Shown here: positions 13,054-21,203 of the stretch, in pieces
Layout: each line of letters starts with the position of its first letter
How positions within the stretch are numbered: position 1 is the first letter of the stretch
From: DHVE2 group archaeon
Lineage (GTDB): Archaea; Thermoplasmatota; Thermoplasmata; Thermoplasmatales; Aciduliprofundaceae
Length of the DNA: 27,609 bases
Direction of reading: 5' to 3'
Assembly: GCA_015522935.1 (NCBI GenBank)
Contig: WALH01000072.1
Coordinates: forward strand, 1 to 27,609
Made by a program: the position numbers and the translations under genes
The notes under the pieces: model-generated
Seen by the model: the letters and a program-made list of their open reading frames with translations, nothing else
Database searches by the model: none
Told to the model about the DNA's origin: nothing

Positions 13054-13977
13054 TTATCCAAATATTCGCTTTATAAACCAATCCACATTGAATTTCATTA
13101 AATCCTCATATTTTTGCCCTGTACCTAAGAATATTACGGGCTTTTTGATCTCGTAAGCTATGCTTATAGCCGATCCTCCCTTTGCATCGGCATCTATCTT
13201 TGTCAATATAACAGCATCTACCCCAACTTCGCGGTTGAATTGTTTAGCTTGTTCAATTGCATCATTTCCAGCTAAAGCATCTCCTACGAAAATTGTGAGA
13301 TGTGGTTTTGCAACCCGCTTTATTTTTTTCATTTCATCCATAAGATTTCGGTTTGTCTGCATTCTTCCCGCAGTGTCAATAAGAACAAAATCTCGATGCT
13401 TCGCTCTTGCATGCTCAATTGCATCATATGCAACAGCGGCCGGATCTCCACCAGCCTTGTGCTTTATAACCTTCACACCCAGTTTTTTACCATGCTCGTC
13501 TATCTGCTCAATCGCACCTGCCCGAAAAGTATCGCTTGCAGAAATAACTGAAGTATAACCCTGATCCATCAGGTACTTGGCAATCTTCGCTATGACAGTT
13601 GTTTTGCCAGTGCCATTTACACCTAAAAACATTATAACACAGGGTTTTTCACATTTCTTTACAAATTCATCAAAATCAAAATTCTTTGTAAGTATTTCCC
13701 GAATTGACTTCTTTAACGTATTCTCAATCACTTTTCCAACATCGCTCCTTATTCTTACCTTCTTCCCGACAAGTTCTTTCTTTACATCTTCCTTTATCTT
13801 TTCAATTACGTCCACAGCTACATCCGCTTCCATGAGTGCTAATTCCAGTTCCCAGAGAAAATTTTGGATCTTATCTTCAGTTATTCTTTTACCCAGCCCC
13901 TCAGTAAACTCTTCGCTCAGTTCTTCCTTCGCTTTTTTTTTCAAGGATCTTATTTTCTCCTTAAGGAGCTTGAACAT
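13054..13977 (-). CDS. ftsY: Signal recognition particle receptor FtsY
   Basis: A 307-residue SRP GTPase. The N-domain (about 1-95) is a charged helical bundle. The G-domain shows GVNGTGKTT (119-127), DTFRAGA (149-155), DTAGR (201-205), TKID (259-262) and GTGQ (285-288). FtsY receives SRP-bound ribosomes at the membrane. The short, basic N-terminal lead instead of a long acidic A-domain is usual in archaea. The ATG at 13977 lies inside the end of the prefoldin gene (17 nt overlap), with GAGG just upstream. The order L20A/LX, prefoldin alpha, FtsY is a conserved archaeal block. Confidence 0.97.
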   Translation of the reverse strand: MFKLLKEKIRSLKKKAKEELSEEFTEGLGKRITEDKIQNFLWELELALMEADVAVDVIEKIKEDVKKELVGKKVRIRSDVGKVIENTLKKSIREILTKNFDFDEFVKKCEKPCVIMFLGVNGTGKTTVIAKIAKYLMDQGYTSVISASDTFRAGAIEQIDEHGKKLGVKVIKHKAGGDPAAVAYDAIEHARAKHRDFVLIDTAGRMQTNRNLMDEMKKIKRVAKPHLTIFVGDALAGNDAIEQAKQFNREVGVDAVILTKIDADAKGGSAISIAYEIKKPVIFLGTGQKYEDLMKFNVDWFIKRIFG

Positions 13978-14401
13978 TCTTCCTCGCCTTTAGATATCTC
14001 TGGTAATCCTCCTCAACCTTCGCACTTAAAGCTGCATAATTCTGCTGTAGTTTATATGAGTCTTCGCTCAATTTTTTGAGTAGCTCTTCTATATCTTTCT
14101 TTCTTGATTCCAATTTTTCAATCATCTTTTCAATTGGTAACTGCGTGAATATATCACTTCCTATACTTATGAGCCCTTTCTTTTGAGATACCCGAACCGA
14201 TATAAACACACCTGCACCGATAGGAACTAAAATTTCCTCATTCTCAATGTCCTTATAGCCTTGAAGGGTCTCTATTGCCCTCTCATGTTCATTCAGGGAA
14301 GCTTGCAGGACGTCTATCTGCTTCTGCAAATTCCCAATCTGAGCCTTAAGAACTTCCAATGTGGCTAAACCCTTCTCTATATTTTCCTCTTCTTCACTCA
14401 T
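13961..14401 (-). CDS. pfdA: Prefoldin alpha subunit
   Basis: A 146-residue protein with the prefoldin alpha layout: N-terminal coiled coil (about 8-55), a central beta-hairpin region (EEILVPIGAGVFISVRV) and a C-terminal coiled coil (about 92-135). With beta subunits it forms the jellyfish-shaped chaperone that hands unfolded proteins to the thermosome. ATG 14401 is chosen because GAGGG sits 6 nt upstream; an ATG two codons earlier (14407) has no space for a binding site. It overlaps the stop of rpl20a upstream and ftsY downstream, so all three are coupled. Confidence 0.93.
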   Translation of the reverse strand: MSEEEENIEKGLATLEVLKAQIGNLQKQIDVLQASLNEHERAIETLQGYKDIENEEILVPIGAGVFISVRVSQKKGLISIGSDIFTQLPIEKMIEKLESRKKDIEELLKKLSEDSYKLQQNYAALSAKVEEDYQRYLKARKNVQAP

Positions 14402-14630
14402 TTTCATCCCTCATATAATATTTCACGACGGGATCTTTGGATTCTTCAGGATTTATCTCCTTTGTGACCTCGATCCTTATCAGCCGCCTCTTTATACCGT
14501 ACTTGCTACCCAAGAGCGAATAGGATTTTTCCCTTGCTTTTTCTTCGTTCTCTGCCACGACATCCTTGGTAAATTTGAACCATTTCCTGCCCTTGGGCGA
14601 ATATTCACCAATTATTCTGAATGCTTTCAT
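14394..14630 (-). CDS. rpl18a: Ribosomal protein L20A (LX / L18Ae)
   Basis: A 78-residue large-subunit protein of the archaeal LX family. The start MKAFRIIGEYSPKGRKW and the following KEIVAENEEKA-like stretch (here KDVVAENEEKAREK) are typical; KYGIKRRLIRI is the basic binding segment. ATG 14630 is supported by GGTGAT 4 nt upstream; the GTG and ATG codons just before it lie within that binding site. In many archaea it follows L39e, L31e and eIF6, none of which is here; only the downstream half of the block is kept. Confidence 0.92.
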   Translation of the reverse strand: MKAFRIIGEYSPKGRKWFKFTKDVVAENEEKAREKSYSLLGSKYGIKRRLIRIEVTKEINPEESKDPVVKYYMRDENE

Positions 14631-14696
14631 CTTCATCACCTTTGCGAGAATAGAAACAATGATTTAATAATTTTTATCATTCTGTGAATTCCAAAG

Positions 14697-14708
14697 TTAA
14701 AATATAAG
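14697..14708 (+). promoter_or_regulatory. TATA box for the rhomboid-rtcA operon
   Basis: TTAAAATATAAG is centred 30 nt before the ATG at 14733 and 27 nt before a GTG at 14730, so the transcript may be leaderless. It lies between this operon and the divergent rpl18a gene. Confidence 0.45.
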
Positions 14709-14732
14709 TAGTGAAAGGTGTTTATTAGCGTG

Positions 14733-15593
14733 ATGATAATAGATGTCGTATTTCTTTCAATTGTGGTCATATTCACAGCAATATCCTTCAAGAAAAATTC
14801 CGTAGTTTACCTTTCCACAGCATTTACCCTCGTTTATTTCCTTGAACTTTACCTCTACTATCTCTCACCCTTTCAGCTTTTCAATTTCATAATAAATTAC
14901 AGCGCCAAATATCCTCCGGATATAGGAATTCTGACTGCAATTTACATACACAGCATAAACCCTGCGCACATATTTTTCAATATACTCATATTCTTCCTCG
15001 CTGGCTATCCCTTTGAGAGACGAGTTGGTAGCTTTATATTCACCCTCATATTCCTCGTCTCTGGAATTGTGGCAAATCTTCTGTACGGAATATTTCTGAA
15101 TCTTTCGGGCATACAATCTTATCTCATAGGTGCATCAGGGGCAATATTCGGAATTATGGGCGCATTTATAATAATGTACCCTGAGGATGAAATTACCATG
15201 TTTCTTGGGCCAATTCTCATGCCTCGCATTAAAGTCAAGTATGCTCTTCTCGCCTTTATAACATTTGAATTTGCCCTCACACTCCTGTGGGTCAACGATA
15301 ACATCGCCCACGGAGCACACGTGATAGGCGTAGTCACAGGCGCAATTATGGGCTATTACCTTCGAGGTAGAAAAATTCAATTGGAACGAGTTCCAAGGAT
15401 AAATTACAAGGTATTTGAGGAACTTGCCACAGATGAAAATCTCAAAAACATATATGCGCGTATAAAAGAAGAGGGGGATAAGATTGTCCAGAGGGCATGG
15501 ATTGAAAGATTTTTCACAGAGAAATTCGGAGAAGCAAAAATCGAAGGAAAATTTGTGAATGTAAAAAATAAGAGGTACAGGATTTACAGGTGA
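14733..15593 (+). CDS. Rhomboid-family intramembrane serine protease
   Basis: A 286-residue polytopic protein. Rhomboid signatures are present: HSINPAHIFFN (first membrane block with His79 and Asn83), GASGAIFG with the catalytic Ser135 and AHGAHVIGVVTG with the catalytic His196. Rhomboids cut other membrane proteins inside the bilayer. About six membrane helices come first, then a ~75-residue basic soluble tail (after LRGRKIQLERV) that I do not recognise. The start is uncertain between ATG 14733, GTG 14730 and GTG 14718; 14733 suits the TATA position. It is 4 nt upstream of rtcA and probably co-transcribed, although no functional link is known. Confidence 0.88.
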   Translation: MIIDVVFLSIVVIFTAISFKKNSVVYLSTAFTLVYFLELYLYYLSPFQLFNFIINYSAKYPPDIGILTAIYIHSINPAHIFFNILIFFLAGYPFERRVGSFIFTLIFLVSGIVANLLYGIFLNLSGIQSYLIGASGAIFGIMGAFIIMYPEDEITMFLGPILMPRIKVKYALLAFITFEFALTLLWVNDNIAHGAHVIGVVTGAIMGYYLRGRKIQLERVPRINYKVFEELATDENLKNIYARIKEEGDKIVQRAWIERFFTEKFGEAKIEGKFVNVKNKRYRIYR

Positions 15594-15597
15594 GTGT

Positions 15598-16584
15598 ATG
15601 AAAATTGATGGTTCCTATGGAGAAGGTGGCGGGCAGATTCTTCGAACATCCCTATCATTATCTTGCATAACAGGAGAAGAGGTGGAAATAACAAACATAA
15701 GAAAAGGTCGTAAAAACCCGGGATTGAGAACACAGCATCTCAAAGGAGTTCTTCTTTTAAAAAAATTGTGCAACGCAAAGGTCGAAGGCGCAAGAATAGG
15801 TTCAACTAAAATTAAATTCACACCTCAGAGAATTAAGGGGGGAGTTTATAAGGTAGATATCGGCACGGCTGGAAGTATTACCCTTATTCTCCAGATCTCA
15901 CTTCTTCCCTCAATCTTTGCGGATAGAACAACTATTTTGAAGATAAGTGGTGGCACAGACGTACCGTTTGCACCACCTGTAGACTACTACCGCTTTGTTC
16001 TTATCCCATTTCTGAAAAGAATGGGTGCTGAAATGAAGTTAAAGATAATAGAAAGGGGCTACTACCCCGAAGGTGGAGGAAAAGTTGAGGTTGAAATTGA
16101 GCCATCAAAACTGATGGGTTTGAGATTGGAGGATAGAGGTGAGTTGAAGGATATGCAAGGATATCTGAATCTTCGAAATCTGCCATTTCATATAGCAGAG
16201 AGAATGTGCACTACCCTATCAGGTATCCCCATTGAAAGGGATGCAAGCAATTCCGGGATAAGCAGGGGTTGCGGATTATTACTTCTTGCTCGCTACAGAA
16301 ACACAATTCTCTCAGGAAATGAACTATGTAAAAGAAGTGTGCCCGCAGAAAGAATTGCACAAAATGCACTGGAAAAATTATACAAAGAGATTAATTCAGA
16401 GGCTACCGTGGATGTTCATATGGCTGATCACCTGATAACATTCGCCTCTGCGGCTTATGGAGAGACGCATTATTTCGTAAGAGAAGTAACAGACCATACA
16501 AAAACCAATGCATGGGTCGTGGAAAAATTCGGGGCAAAGGTGGAAATAAAGGAGAATTCAGTGAGAATTCAGGCGTACATGTAA
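15598..16584 (+). CDS. rtcA: RNA 3'-terminal phosphate cyclase
   Basis: A 328-residue enzyme that converts RNA 3'-phosphate ends to 2',3'-cyclic phosphate using ATP through an adenylated histidine. Recognisable parts are DGSYGEGGGQILRTSLSLS (4-22), NIRKGRKNPGLRTQHL, the GGTDVPFAPPVDY block and the C-terminal DHTKTN with His300, which matches the adenylated histidine of the family. Length is normal. AGGTGA at 15590-15595 lies just before the ATG, within the end of the rhomboid gene. RtcB, its usual partner, is not in the window. The 3' end overlaps the convergent PAC2 gene by 16 nt. Confidence 0.95.
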   Translation: MKIDGSYGEGGGQILRTSLSLSCITGEEVEITNIRKGRKNPGLRTQHLKGVLLLKKLCNAKVEGARIGSTKIKFTPQRIKGGVYKVDIGTAGSITLILQISLLPSIFADRTTILKISGGTDVPFAPPVDYYRFVLIPFLKRMGAEMKLKIIERGYYPEGGGKVEVEIEPSKLMGLRLEDRGELKDMQGYLNLRNLPFHIAERMCTTLSGIPIERDASNSGISRGCGLLLLARYRNTILSGNELCKRSVPAERIAQNALEKLYKEINSEATVDVHMADHLITFASAAYGETHYFVREVTDHTKTNAWVVEKFGAKVEIKENSVRIQAYM

Positions 16585-17300
16585 CTTTTCGGTATGCTTT
16601 TCACCTCTGAGGCTTTTTTTCTTATCTCTGATATGTTGGTCTCTATCTTTTCTGCCTCTTCATAGAGTGGTTTGGGATCTATCTTAATTCCTCTGAGCAT
16701 ATCGTTGAGAACTTCAACAATTCTAGCTGCAGCCCGAGCATCAGGATAATCAGGATGTGCCTCAGCAAGAAGAGCTATAACATCCCGACCTAATTTCACA
16801 CCCTCGGTAAGAAGAACTCCTGTAACTCCTGTTATCACACCCTCTTCAAATTTCAGTACATAATCTGGAATTTTCTCTGATGCGTATGCTGTGCTTCCAA
16901 CTCCATAAACATCCACCTTATCCTTCTTCTCCTGTGTAATCAATCCTTCGGGAGTTACAATGAGCGACGCCCTCTTTTCATCGGCCCAGTCAAAAATGAG
17001 GGATACTAAAGGCTTTACAATAGGTGTGGGAACTTGGAATTCGGATACAAATACTGCAATTTTCGATTCTTCCGTGATTCTCCCACCATATATACGCACT
17101 GGGTTCAGAGGTTTCCAGTTCTTCACCAACGCAATTGATGGAAAATAAGAACTATCGACTATTGCTATCTGCTCTAAATTGAGGGAATCAATTATGTAAT
17201 TGGCCACTATCGAACTCACGAGTCCAACAGATGGAAAACCATCGAGAACGATGGAATCCCGCAGATCAATCTTTTTCAACTCGTAAATCTCTAAATCCAT
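16569..17300 (-). CDS. PAC2-family protein (proteasome-assembly chaperone-like)
   Basis: A 243-residue member of the PAC2 family (COG1938/COG2047). Visible hallmarks are DGFPSVGLVSSIVANYI (19-35), the central GVTGVLLTEG and HPDYPDARAAARIVEVL. Eukaryotic PAC2 and archaeal PbaA/PbaB relatives are proteasome-assembly chaperones or related scaffolds; many archaeal members have no assigned role. A C-terminal helix rich in Glu and Lys follows, ending in SYMYA; some assembly chaperones end in an HbYX-type tail, and this Tyr-Met-Tyr-Ala end is only vaguely similar. A TATA-like AAGATAAATAG about 28 nt upstream of the ATG suggests a leaderless message. No proteasome gene is nearby. Confidence 0.85.
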   Translation of the reverse strand: MDLEIYELKKIDLRDSIVLDGFPSVGLVSSIVANYIIDSLNLEQIAIVDSSYFPSIALVKNWKPLNPVRIYGGRITEESKIAVFVSEFQVPTPIVKPLVSLIFDWADEKRASLIVTPEGLITQEKKDKVDVYGVGSTAYASEKIPDYVLKFEEGVITGVTGVLLTEGVKLGRDVIALLAEAHPDYPDARAAARIVEVLNDMLRGIKIDPKPLYEEAEKIETNISEIRKKASEVKSIPKSYMYA

Positions 17301-17342
17301 ATCTTTGGCATGGCATAATCTCTATTTATCTTTTCGGTTAAA

Positions 17343-18545
17343 TTAATCCCTTTCAAAGATCTTTTTTCCCGCCACAAAAGTTGCTTTTATATTCCTGTCA
17401 TCACCCCGGAACATTAACTGTGAAAGGATTTCAAGAGGGAAATCATCGATATTTGCGAGATTTTTCAAATCTATAACAACAAAATCTGCATATTTTCCAA
17501 GCTCAAATGATCCGATTTTATCATCCATCGATACAACTTTTGCACCACCCATCGTGGCCATGTAAAAAGCTCTCACGGGATGAATTGGGTTAGCATAATA
17601 TGCATCCCTCAGCACCGGGAGAATGCTTGTGAATTGACCTGCTGCTATATCCGTTCCCACAGATACCTCTATTCCATGAGCAAGAATCTTTTTAATGTTC
17701 ATAACCCCACTGTGAAGGAAGAAATTTGCCGATGGACAGTGTGCAATTTTTGCACCTCTTTTCGATATTAGATTCATCTCTTCATCTTTCAGATGTACTC
17801 CATGAGCAAGAATGGTTTTTTCATAAAGCATACCTGCCTCGTCGTAAACCTGGGCATAATTTCTGCCATATCTCCTCCTTACTTCTTCTACCTCCCTCTC
17901 TTGTTCGGATATGTGCGTTTGAATTATCATATTTCTCTTTCTTGCTATTTGGGACAGTTCTTTCATGAATTTTGGGGTACAGGAAAGTGCGAATCTCAGG
18001 GTGAGTGCATATCTGGAAAAATCATTATTCCACTTGTTCCAGAGAGCTATAATATCTTTCTTAGCCTTTTCCATCGAAATTCTCAGTTCTTCAGGTACAT
18101 TCTCATTCATAAGTGTCTGGCCCATAATTGTTCTCAAGCCCACCTTTCTTGCGATTTGAAATGCTGCATCAACACTTTCCATTCGAGAAGGACCGTACAC
18201 CACCGCTGTCGTTGTTCCACTTTGAGCAAGAAGATTGAAGAATTTCTCAGATTCTCGAATTGCATACCCTCTATCCAAAAATCGCATCTCCTCCGGGAAA
18301 ACATATTTTTCTAACCAATCAAACAGGTCTGTATGCCATTTCCCCATCAACTCGACTTGGGTTAAATGAGTATGCGTATCCACGAAGCCCGGCATGATTA
18401 TGTAATCTGAAAAATCCACAACTTTTCCCTCAGGCTTATCAAGAGTGAATTTCTTTATTTTTCCATCTTCGACGATCAGGTATCCTTCAAAGTCCCGCAT
18501 GTTCTGAGGTGTGGGGGTATCTATGAATCTTGATTTGATAATCAT
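17343..18545 (-). CDS. guaD: Guanine deaminase (amidohydrolase)
   Basis: A 400-residue amidohydrolase. The sequence follows guanine deaminase closely: GFVDTHTHLTQ (53-63, metal His58 and His60), LRFALSC (183-189, the substrate-binding Arg block), THISEQEREVEEV (210-222, His211 and Glu214), LAHGVHL (His248), AHCPSANFFLHSG (268-280) and VGTDIAAG (Asp299). The enzyme turns guanine into xanthine and ammonia. It is shorter than the ~440 residues of many homologues. S-adenosylhomocysteine or other nucleoside deaminases of COG0402 are alternatives, but the LRFALSC and HCPSANFFL blocks favour guanine. A TATA-like TTGATATAAT about 27 nt before the ATG suggests a leaderless transcript. It complements the two purine phosphoribosyltransferase-like genes further right. 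Confidence 0.85.
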   Translation of the reverse strand: MIIKSRFIDTPTPQNMRDFEGYLIVEDGKIKKFTLDKPEGKVVDFSDYIIMPGFVDTHTHLTQVELMGKWHTDLFDWLEKYVFPEEMRFLDRGYAIRESEKFFNLLAQSGTTTAVVYGPSRMESVDAAFQIARKVGLRTIMGQTLMNENVPEELRISMEKAKKDIIALWNKWNNDFSRYALTLRFALSCTPKFMKELSQIARKRNMIIQTHISEQEREVEEVRRRYGRNYAQVYDEAGMLYEKTILAHGVHLKDEEMNLISKRGAKIAHCPSANFFLHSGVMNIKKILAHGIEVSVGTDIAAGQFTSILPVLRDAYYANPIHPVRAFYMATMGGAKVVSMDDKIGSFELGKYADFVVIDLKNLANIDDFPLEILSQLMFRGDDRNIKATFVAGKKIFERD

Positions 18546-18567
18546 AGCCTTTAACTTAATGCTTGAA

Positions 18568-18577
18568 ATTATATCAA
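18568..18577 (-). promoter_or_regulatory. TATA box of the guanine deaminase gene
   Basis: Minus-strand TTGATATAAT, centred 27-28 nt before the ATG at 18545, with no ribosome binding site between them. The remaining bases up to 18760 are AT-rich and hold no gene or RNA I can identify. Confidence 0.5.
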
Positions 18578-18771
18578 ATTTTTGAATTTTGTTTATATTC
18601 CTTTCTAAAAACTTTGAACACCTTTATTGCGTTCCCTTTATACTCCCGGCCTATTTATCTATGAGCTCCAGAAATTTTTCTTCGTTATGCTCGCCTGCTT
18701 AATTATTTTCATTAATAATTCTCGCCCTATTTCCTCTCCTGAATGTTTCAATCTTTCTCCAAAGCACGCAA

Positions 18772-18782
18772 AATCTATATAC
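18772..18782 (+). promoter_or_regulatory. TATA box of the PPC-domain gene
   Basis: The sequence around 18772-18782 reads AATCTATATAC, placing transcription start near 18803 and giving a short leader that contains GAGGTGAT, the binding site for the TTG at 18817. Confidence 0.5.
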
Positions 18783-18816
18783 ATCCGTAAAAATATCGGA
18801 AAAAGAGGTGATAAAG

Positions 18817-19230
18817 TTGGAGAGCAAAGTTAAAAATATCCACATTGTACGTTTTCCTGAAGGAAAGGATCTGGTGAAGGAGATAAAAAGATACTGCGAG
18901 AAGAAGGGAATAAAAAGTGGTATGGTGAGCGTGATCGGAGCTTTAAAGAGAGCTACACTTGGGTATTTCGATCCGCATGCGGGAAAATATTTGAAGAAAG
19001 ATATTGATATGCAGTGTGAACTTCTGAGTGCCATGGGAAATATCTCCGTTTTGAATGAAGAGCCATTTATCCACGTTCATGCAGTTCTTGGCTCTCGGGA
19101 CTTTGACACAATAGGTGGCCATCTCATTAGTGGGGAGATTTTCGTTGCAGAAGCGATTATAGTAGAATTTGAAGGAGAGATTAAAAGGGTTAAGAGCGGA
19201 AACCTCTATCTGTGGGAAATTCAAGAGTAG
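18817..19230 (+). CDS. PPC/DUF296-domain protein
   Basis: A 137-residue protein made of a single PPC (DUF296) domain. Family features are GIKSGMVSVIGALKRATLGYFD (31-52), the EEPFIHVHAVLG block (81-92) and GGHLISGEIFVAEA (100-113). His86, His88 and His102 form the cluster that binds a metal in prokaryotic family members. Plants use the same domain next to AT-hooks in chromatin proteins; the role of the stand-alone archaeal form is not established. The TTG at 18817 is chosen because GAGGTGAT ends 4 nt before it; a GTG at 18808 lies inside that site. The taw1 gene follows after 34 nt but seems to have its own promoter. Confidence 0.87.
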   Translation: MESKVKNIHIVRFPEGKDLVKEIKRYCEKKGIKSGMVSVIGALKRATLGYFDPHAGKYLKKDIDMQCELLSAMGNISVLNEEPFIHVHAVLGSRDFDTIGGHLISGEIFVAEAIIVEFEGEIKRVKSGNLYLWEIQE

Positions 19231-19235
19231 GAAAA

Positions 19236-19245
19236 CTTATATATG
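19236..19245 (+). promoter_or_regulatory. TATA box of taw1
   Basis: CTTATATATG is centred about 25 nt before the ATG at 19265, starting just after the stop of the preceding gene. It supports a separate, leaderless transcript for taw1 and argues against a longer reading beginning at 19169. Confidence 0.55.
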
Positions 19246-19264
19246 CGAGAGGAATGCAAAGATT

Positions 19265-20197
19265 ATGGACGAAGAGACCAAGAGAATTCTAAAAAAGCAG
19301 GGATATGCCATAGTGGGAAATCATAGCGCCGTAAAACTATGTCACTGGCTCCGTGAAAGCTTATTACACAATAGATTTTGCTACAAGCAGCAGTTCTATG
19401 GTATAAAATCACATAGATGTTTGCAGATGAGCCCAGCAGTTAACAACTGCACACAGAACTGTCTTTTCTGCTGGAGATATCAGCCCTTTAAAGAAGTTTA
19501 TCTCAAAGAGGTTGACGATCCTGAATTCATAGTGGAAGAAAGCATAAGACAGCAGAGAAGGTTAATTGTGGGATATAAAGGTGATCCAAGGGTCTCGCGT
19601 GAGAAATGGGAAGAGGCGATGAATCCAAAACATGCTGCCATATCGCTTATAGGAGAACCCACATTGTATCCCCGCTTGGGTGAGTTGATAGAAGAATACC
19701 ATAAAAGAGGATTCACAACATTCCTTGTTACAAATGGAACCATGCCCGAGGTTATAGAAAATCTTGATCCTTTACCCACACAGCTGTATGTGACCGTGGC
19801 TGCGCCCAATGAAGAAATTTACAAGAAACTCTTGGTTCCATTAATAAAGAATGGGTGGGAGAGGTTGAAAAAAACACTTGAAATTCTACCATCGCTTGAT
19901 ACCAGAAAGGTCATAAGGCACACCTTGGTCAAGGGCTGGAATATGGAGAGATACGAGGAAGAATATGCAAAATTAGATGGCATAGCGGAACCAGATTTCA
20001 TAGAGCCAAAGGCCTACGTTTTCGTGGGATACTCGAGGGAGAGACTCACAATAGATAATATGCCCTCCATGGATGAAATTCGTGATTTTGCACATAAACT
20101 CGCCGAACTCACAGGTTATTATTACCGGGACGAAAAGGAAGATAGCCGTGTTGTTCTTCTAACAAAAACAAACAAGCCGACGAAAATTAATGCATAA
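19265..20197 (+). CDS. taw1: tRNA 4-demethylwyosine synthase Taw1
   Basis: A 310-residue radical SAM enzyme that condenses pyruvate with N1-methylguanosine at position 37 of tRNA-Phe to make the tricyclic wyosine base. The radical SAM motif is CTQNCLFC (Cys62, Cys66, Cys69). Three further cysteines at 26, 39 and 52 can hold the second 4Fe-4S cluster known for this family, and the spacing agrees with the Methanocaldococcus enzyme as I recall it. Later blocks include SLIGEPTLYPRLGELI and FIEPKAYVFVGYSRERL. ATG 19265 fits the TATA box and the family length; earlier in-frame codons overlap the upstream gene. The end overlaps the convergent small gene by 11 nt. Confidence 0.95.
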   Translation: MDEETKRILKKQGYAIVGNHSAVKLCHWLRESLLHNRFCYKQQFYGIKSHRCLQMSPAVNNCTQNCLFCWRYQPFKEVYLKEVDDPEFIVEESIRQQRRLIVGYKGDPRVSREKWEEAMNPKHAAISLIGEPTLYPRLGELIEEYHKRGFTTFLVTNGTMPEVIENLDPLPTQLYVTVAAPNEEIYKKLLVPLIKNGWERLKKTLEILPSLDTRKVIRHTLVKGWNMERYEEEYAKLDGIAEPDFIEPKAYVFVGYSRERLTIDNMPSMDEIRDFAHKLAELTGYYYRDEKEDSRVVLLTKTNKPTKINA

Positions 20198-20417
20198 GCC
20201 TCCTTATTTCCCTCTCTATCTGCGATCCCTTCTCAGGACCTCCAAAGGTTTTCATTACATTGCCCAGAGCCTTTGCAAGCTGCGGTATATCCTCCTTCTT
20301 TATGTTATCTGGATCTACACCAAGGTTCTTGCACTGCTTTTTAATTACGAATACTCCAAGTTGCCCCAACTCCCGCGTCATTATCTCTTTAATCTTCTCA
20401 CTGTACTCGGAAGCCAT
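20187..20417 (-). CDS. Small helical archaeal protein, function unknown
   Basis: A 76-residue, probably all-helical protein with a central KKQCKNLGVDPDNIKKEDIP (26-45) followed by ALGNVMKTFGGPEKG. The pattern ELGxLGxxxIKKQCxxLGxDPxxIxxEDIPxLAKAL feels like a conserved archaeal small-protein family, but I cannot name it. It has one cysteine and no membrane segment. A TATA box lies 28 nt before the ATG and there is no ribosome binding site, which fits a leaderless message and supports a real gene. The stop overlaps taw1. Confidence 0.75.
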   Translation of the reverse strand: MASEYSEKIKEIMTRELGQLGVFVIKKQCKNLGVDPDNIKKEDIPQLAKALGNVMKTFGGPEKGSQIEREIRRLMH

Positions 20418-20440
20418 TGAGCCACATAATACTCCAATAC

Positions 20441-20450
20441 CATATAAAAG
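20441..20450 (-). promoter_or_regulatory. TATA box of the small helical protein gene
   Basis: Minus-strand CTTTTATATG, centred 28 nt before the ATG at 20417, the typical position for a leaderless archaeal transcript. Confidence 0.6.
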
Positions 20451-20546
20451 TTTTTTATAACAATCATTAATGCTTTAATTCTGTGAAATATTCGAACAGA
20501 GCGAAATTTTTATTACCGTAAATGAGATATTCCACCAGGTGATTCT

Positions 20547-21203
20547 ATGCCAGAAAAATTCAGGTGCAGGCTTGTCTCCTGGAAGGATATAGAGAGATGG
20601 TCAAAGGACGTTGTTAAAAAGGTCATAGAAAGCGGTTATGAGCCAGAAATTGTTATTGGTTTGGCGAGAGGAGGTTTAGTTCCAGCAAGATTGATATCCG
20701 ACTATCTAAACATCAAGGATCTTTATGCTGTTAAGACCGAGCACTGGGGAGTAACAGCAACGCCGGATGGTAAAGCAAAACTCGCCCAAGGATTACAGGT
20801 GGATATTTCGGGTAAAAAAGTTTTAGTTGTGGATGACATAACCGACACTGGGCAAAGTTTAAAATTAGCGGTAGAGCATATTACAAGGCAAAATCCCAAA
20901 GAGGTAAGAGGTGCAACTCTCCTGCATATAACTCATTCAAAATATGTGCCACATTACTATTCTGAAGAGGTTCCCGAAGATAACTGGACATGGTTCATCT
21001 TTCCATGGAACGTTTATGAAGATTTGAGAAATCTCATACAGAAAGCTATGGACAGGAGAATGAAGATGAGAGAGATAAAAGATGCGCTATTCAATAATTT
21101 CGGGATAGAGGTGAGTATAAAAATCATAGGTGAAGTTCTGCGAGATTTAGAAAGAAGAGGCATGGTGAAAAGAGTCAGCTTCAAGTGGGAGCTGAAAAAA
21201 TGA
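20547..21203 (+). CDS. Phosphoribosyltransferase with C-terminal helix-turn-helix
   Basis: A 218-residue protein. Residues 1-165 form a type I phosphoribosyltransferase of the COG2236/xanthine-guanine group: GLARGGLVPARLI (38-50), KTEHWGV (63-69) and the PRPP loop VLVVDDITDTGQS (92-104). The C-terminal ~45 residues (172-211) look like a winged helix: MREIKDALFNNFGI, then VSIKIIGEVLRDLERRGMVKR. Enzymes of this group usually end after the catalytic domain (~150 residues). Archaeal GfcR-type regulators also combine a phosphoribosyltransferase fold with a DNA-binding part, though in the other order. It may therefore be a salvage enzyme, a regulator, or both. GGTGAT precedes the ATG. The TGA overlaps the ATG of the next gene, so the two are made together. 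Confidence 0.82.
   Translation: MPEKFRCRLVSWKDIERWSKDVVKKVIESGYEPEIVIGLARGGLVPARLISDYLNIKDLYAVKTEHWGVTATPDGKAKLAQGLQVDISGKKVLVVDDITDTGQSLKLAVEHITRQNPKEVRGATLLHITHSKYVPHYYSEEVPEDNWTWFIFPWNVYEDLRNLIQKAMDRRMKMREIKDALFNNFGIEVSIKIIGEVLRDLERRGMVKRVSFKWELKK

Noticed and set aside
13160..13558. 132-codon reading frame on the plus strand within ftsY
   Set aside because: It lies entirely antisense to a certain gene, and its composition (Ser, Phe, Cys rich) is that of a shadow frame.
18546..18816. tRNA or C/D-box RNA in the intergenic stretch
   Set aside because: No TPsiC-like arm, acceptor pairing or paired C and D boxes found by eye; the AT-rich DNA is explained by two divergent promoters.
18627..18833. 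68-codon frame in the longest intergenic stretch
   Set aside because: No binding site or TATA position suits it, it overlaps the promoter and start of the PPC gene, and the protein has no recognisable pattern.
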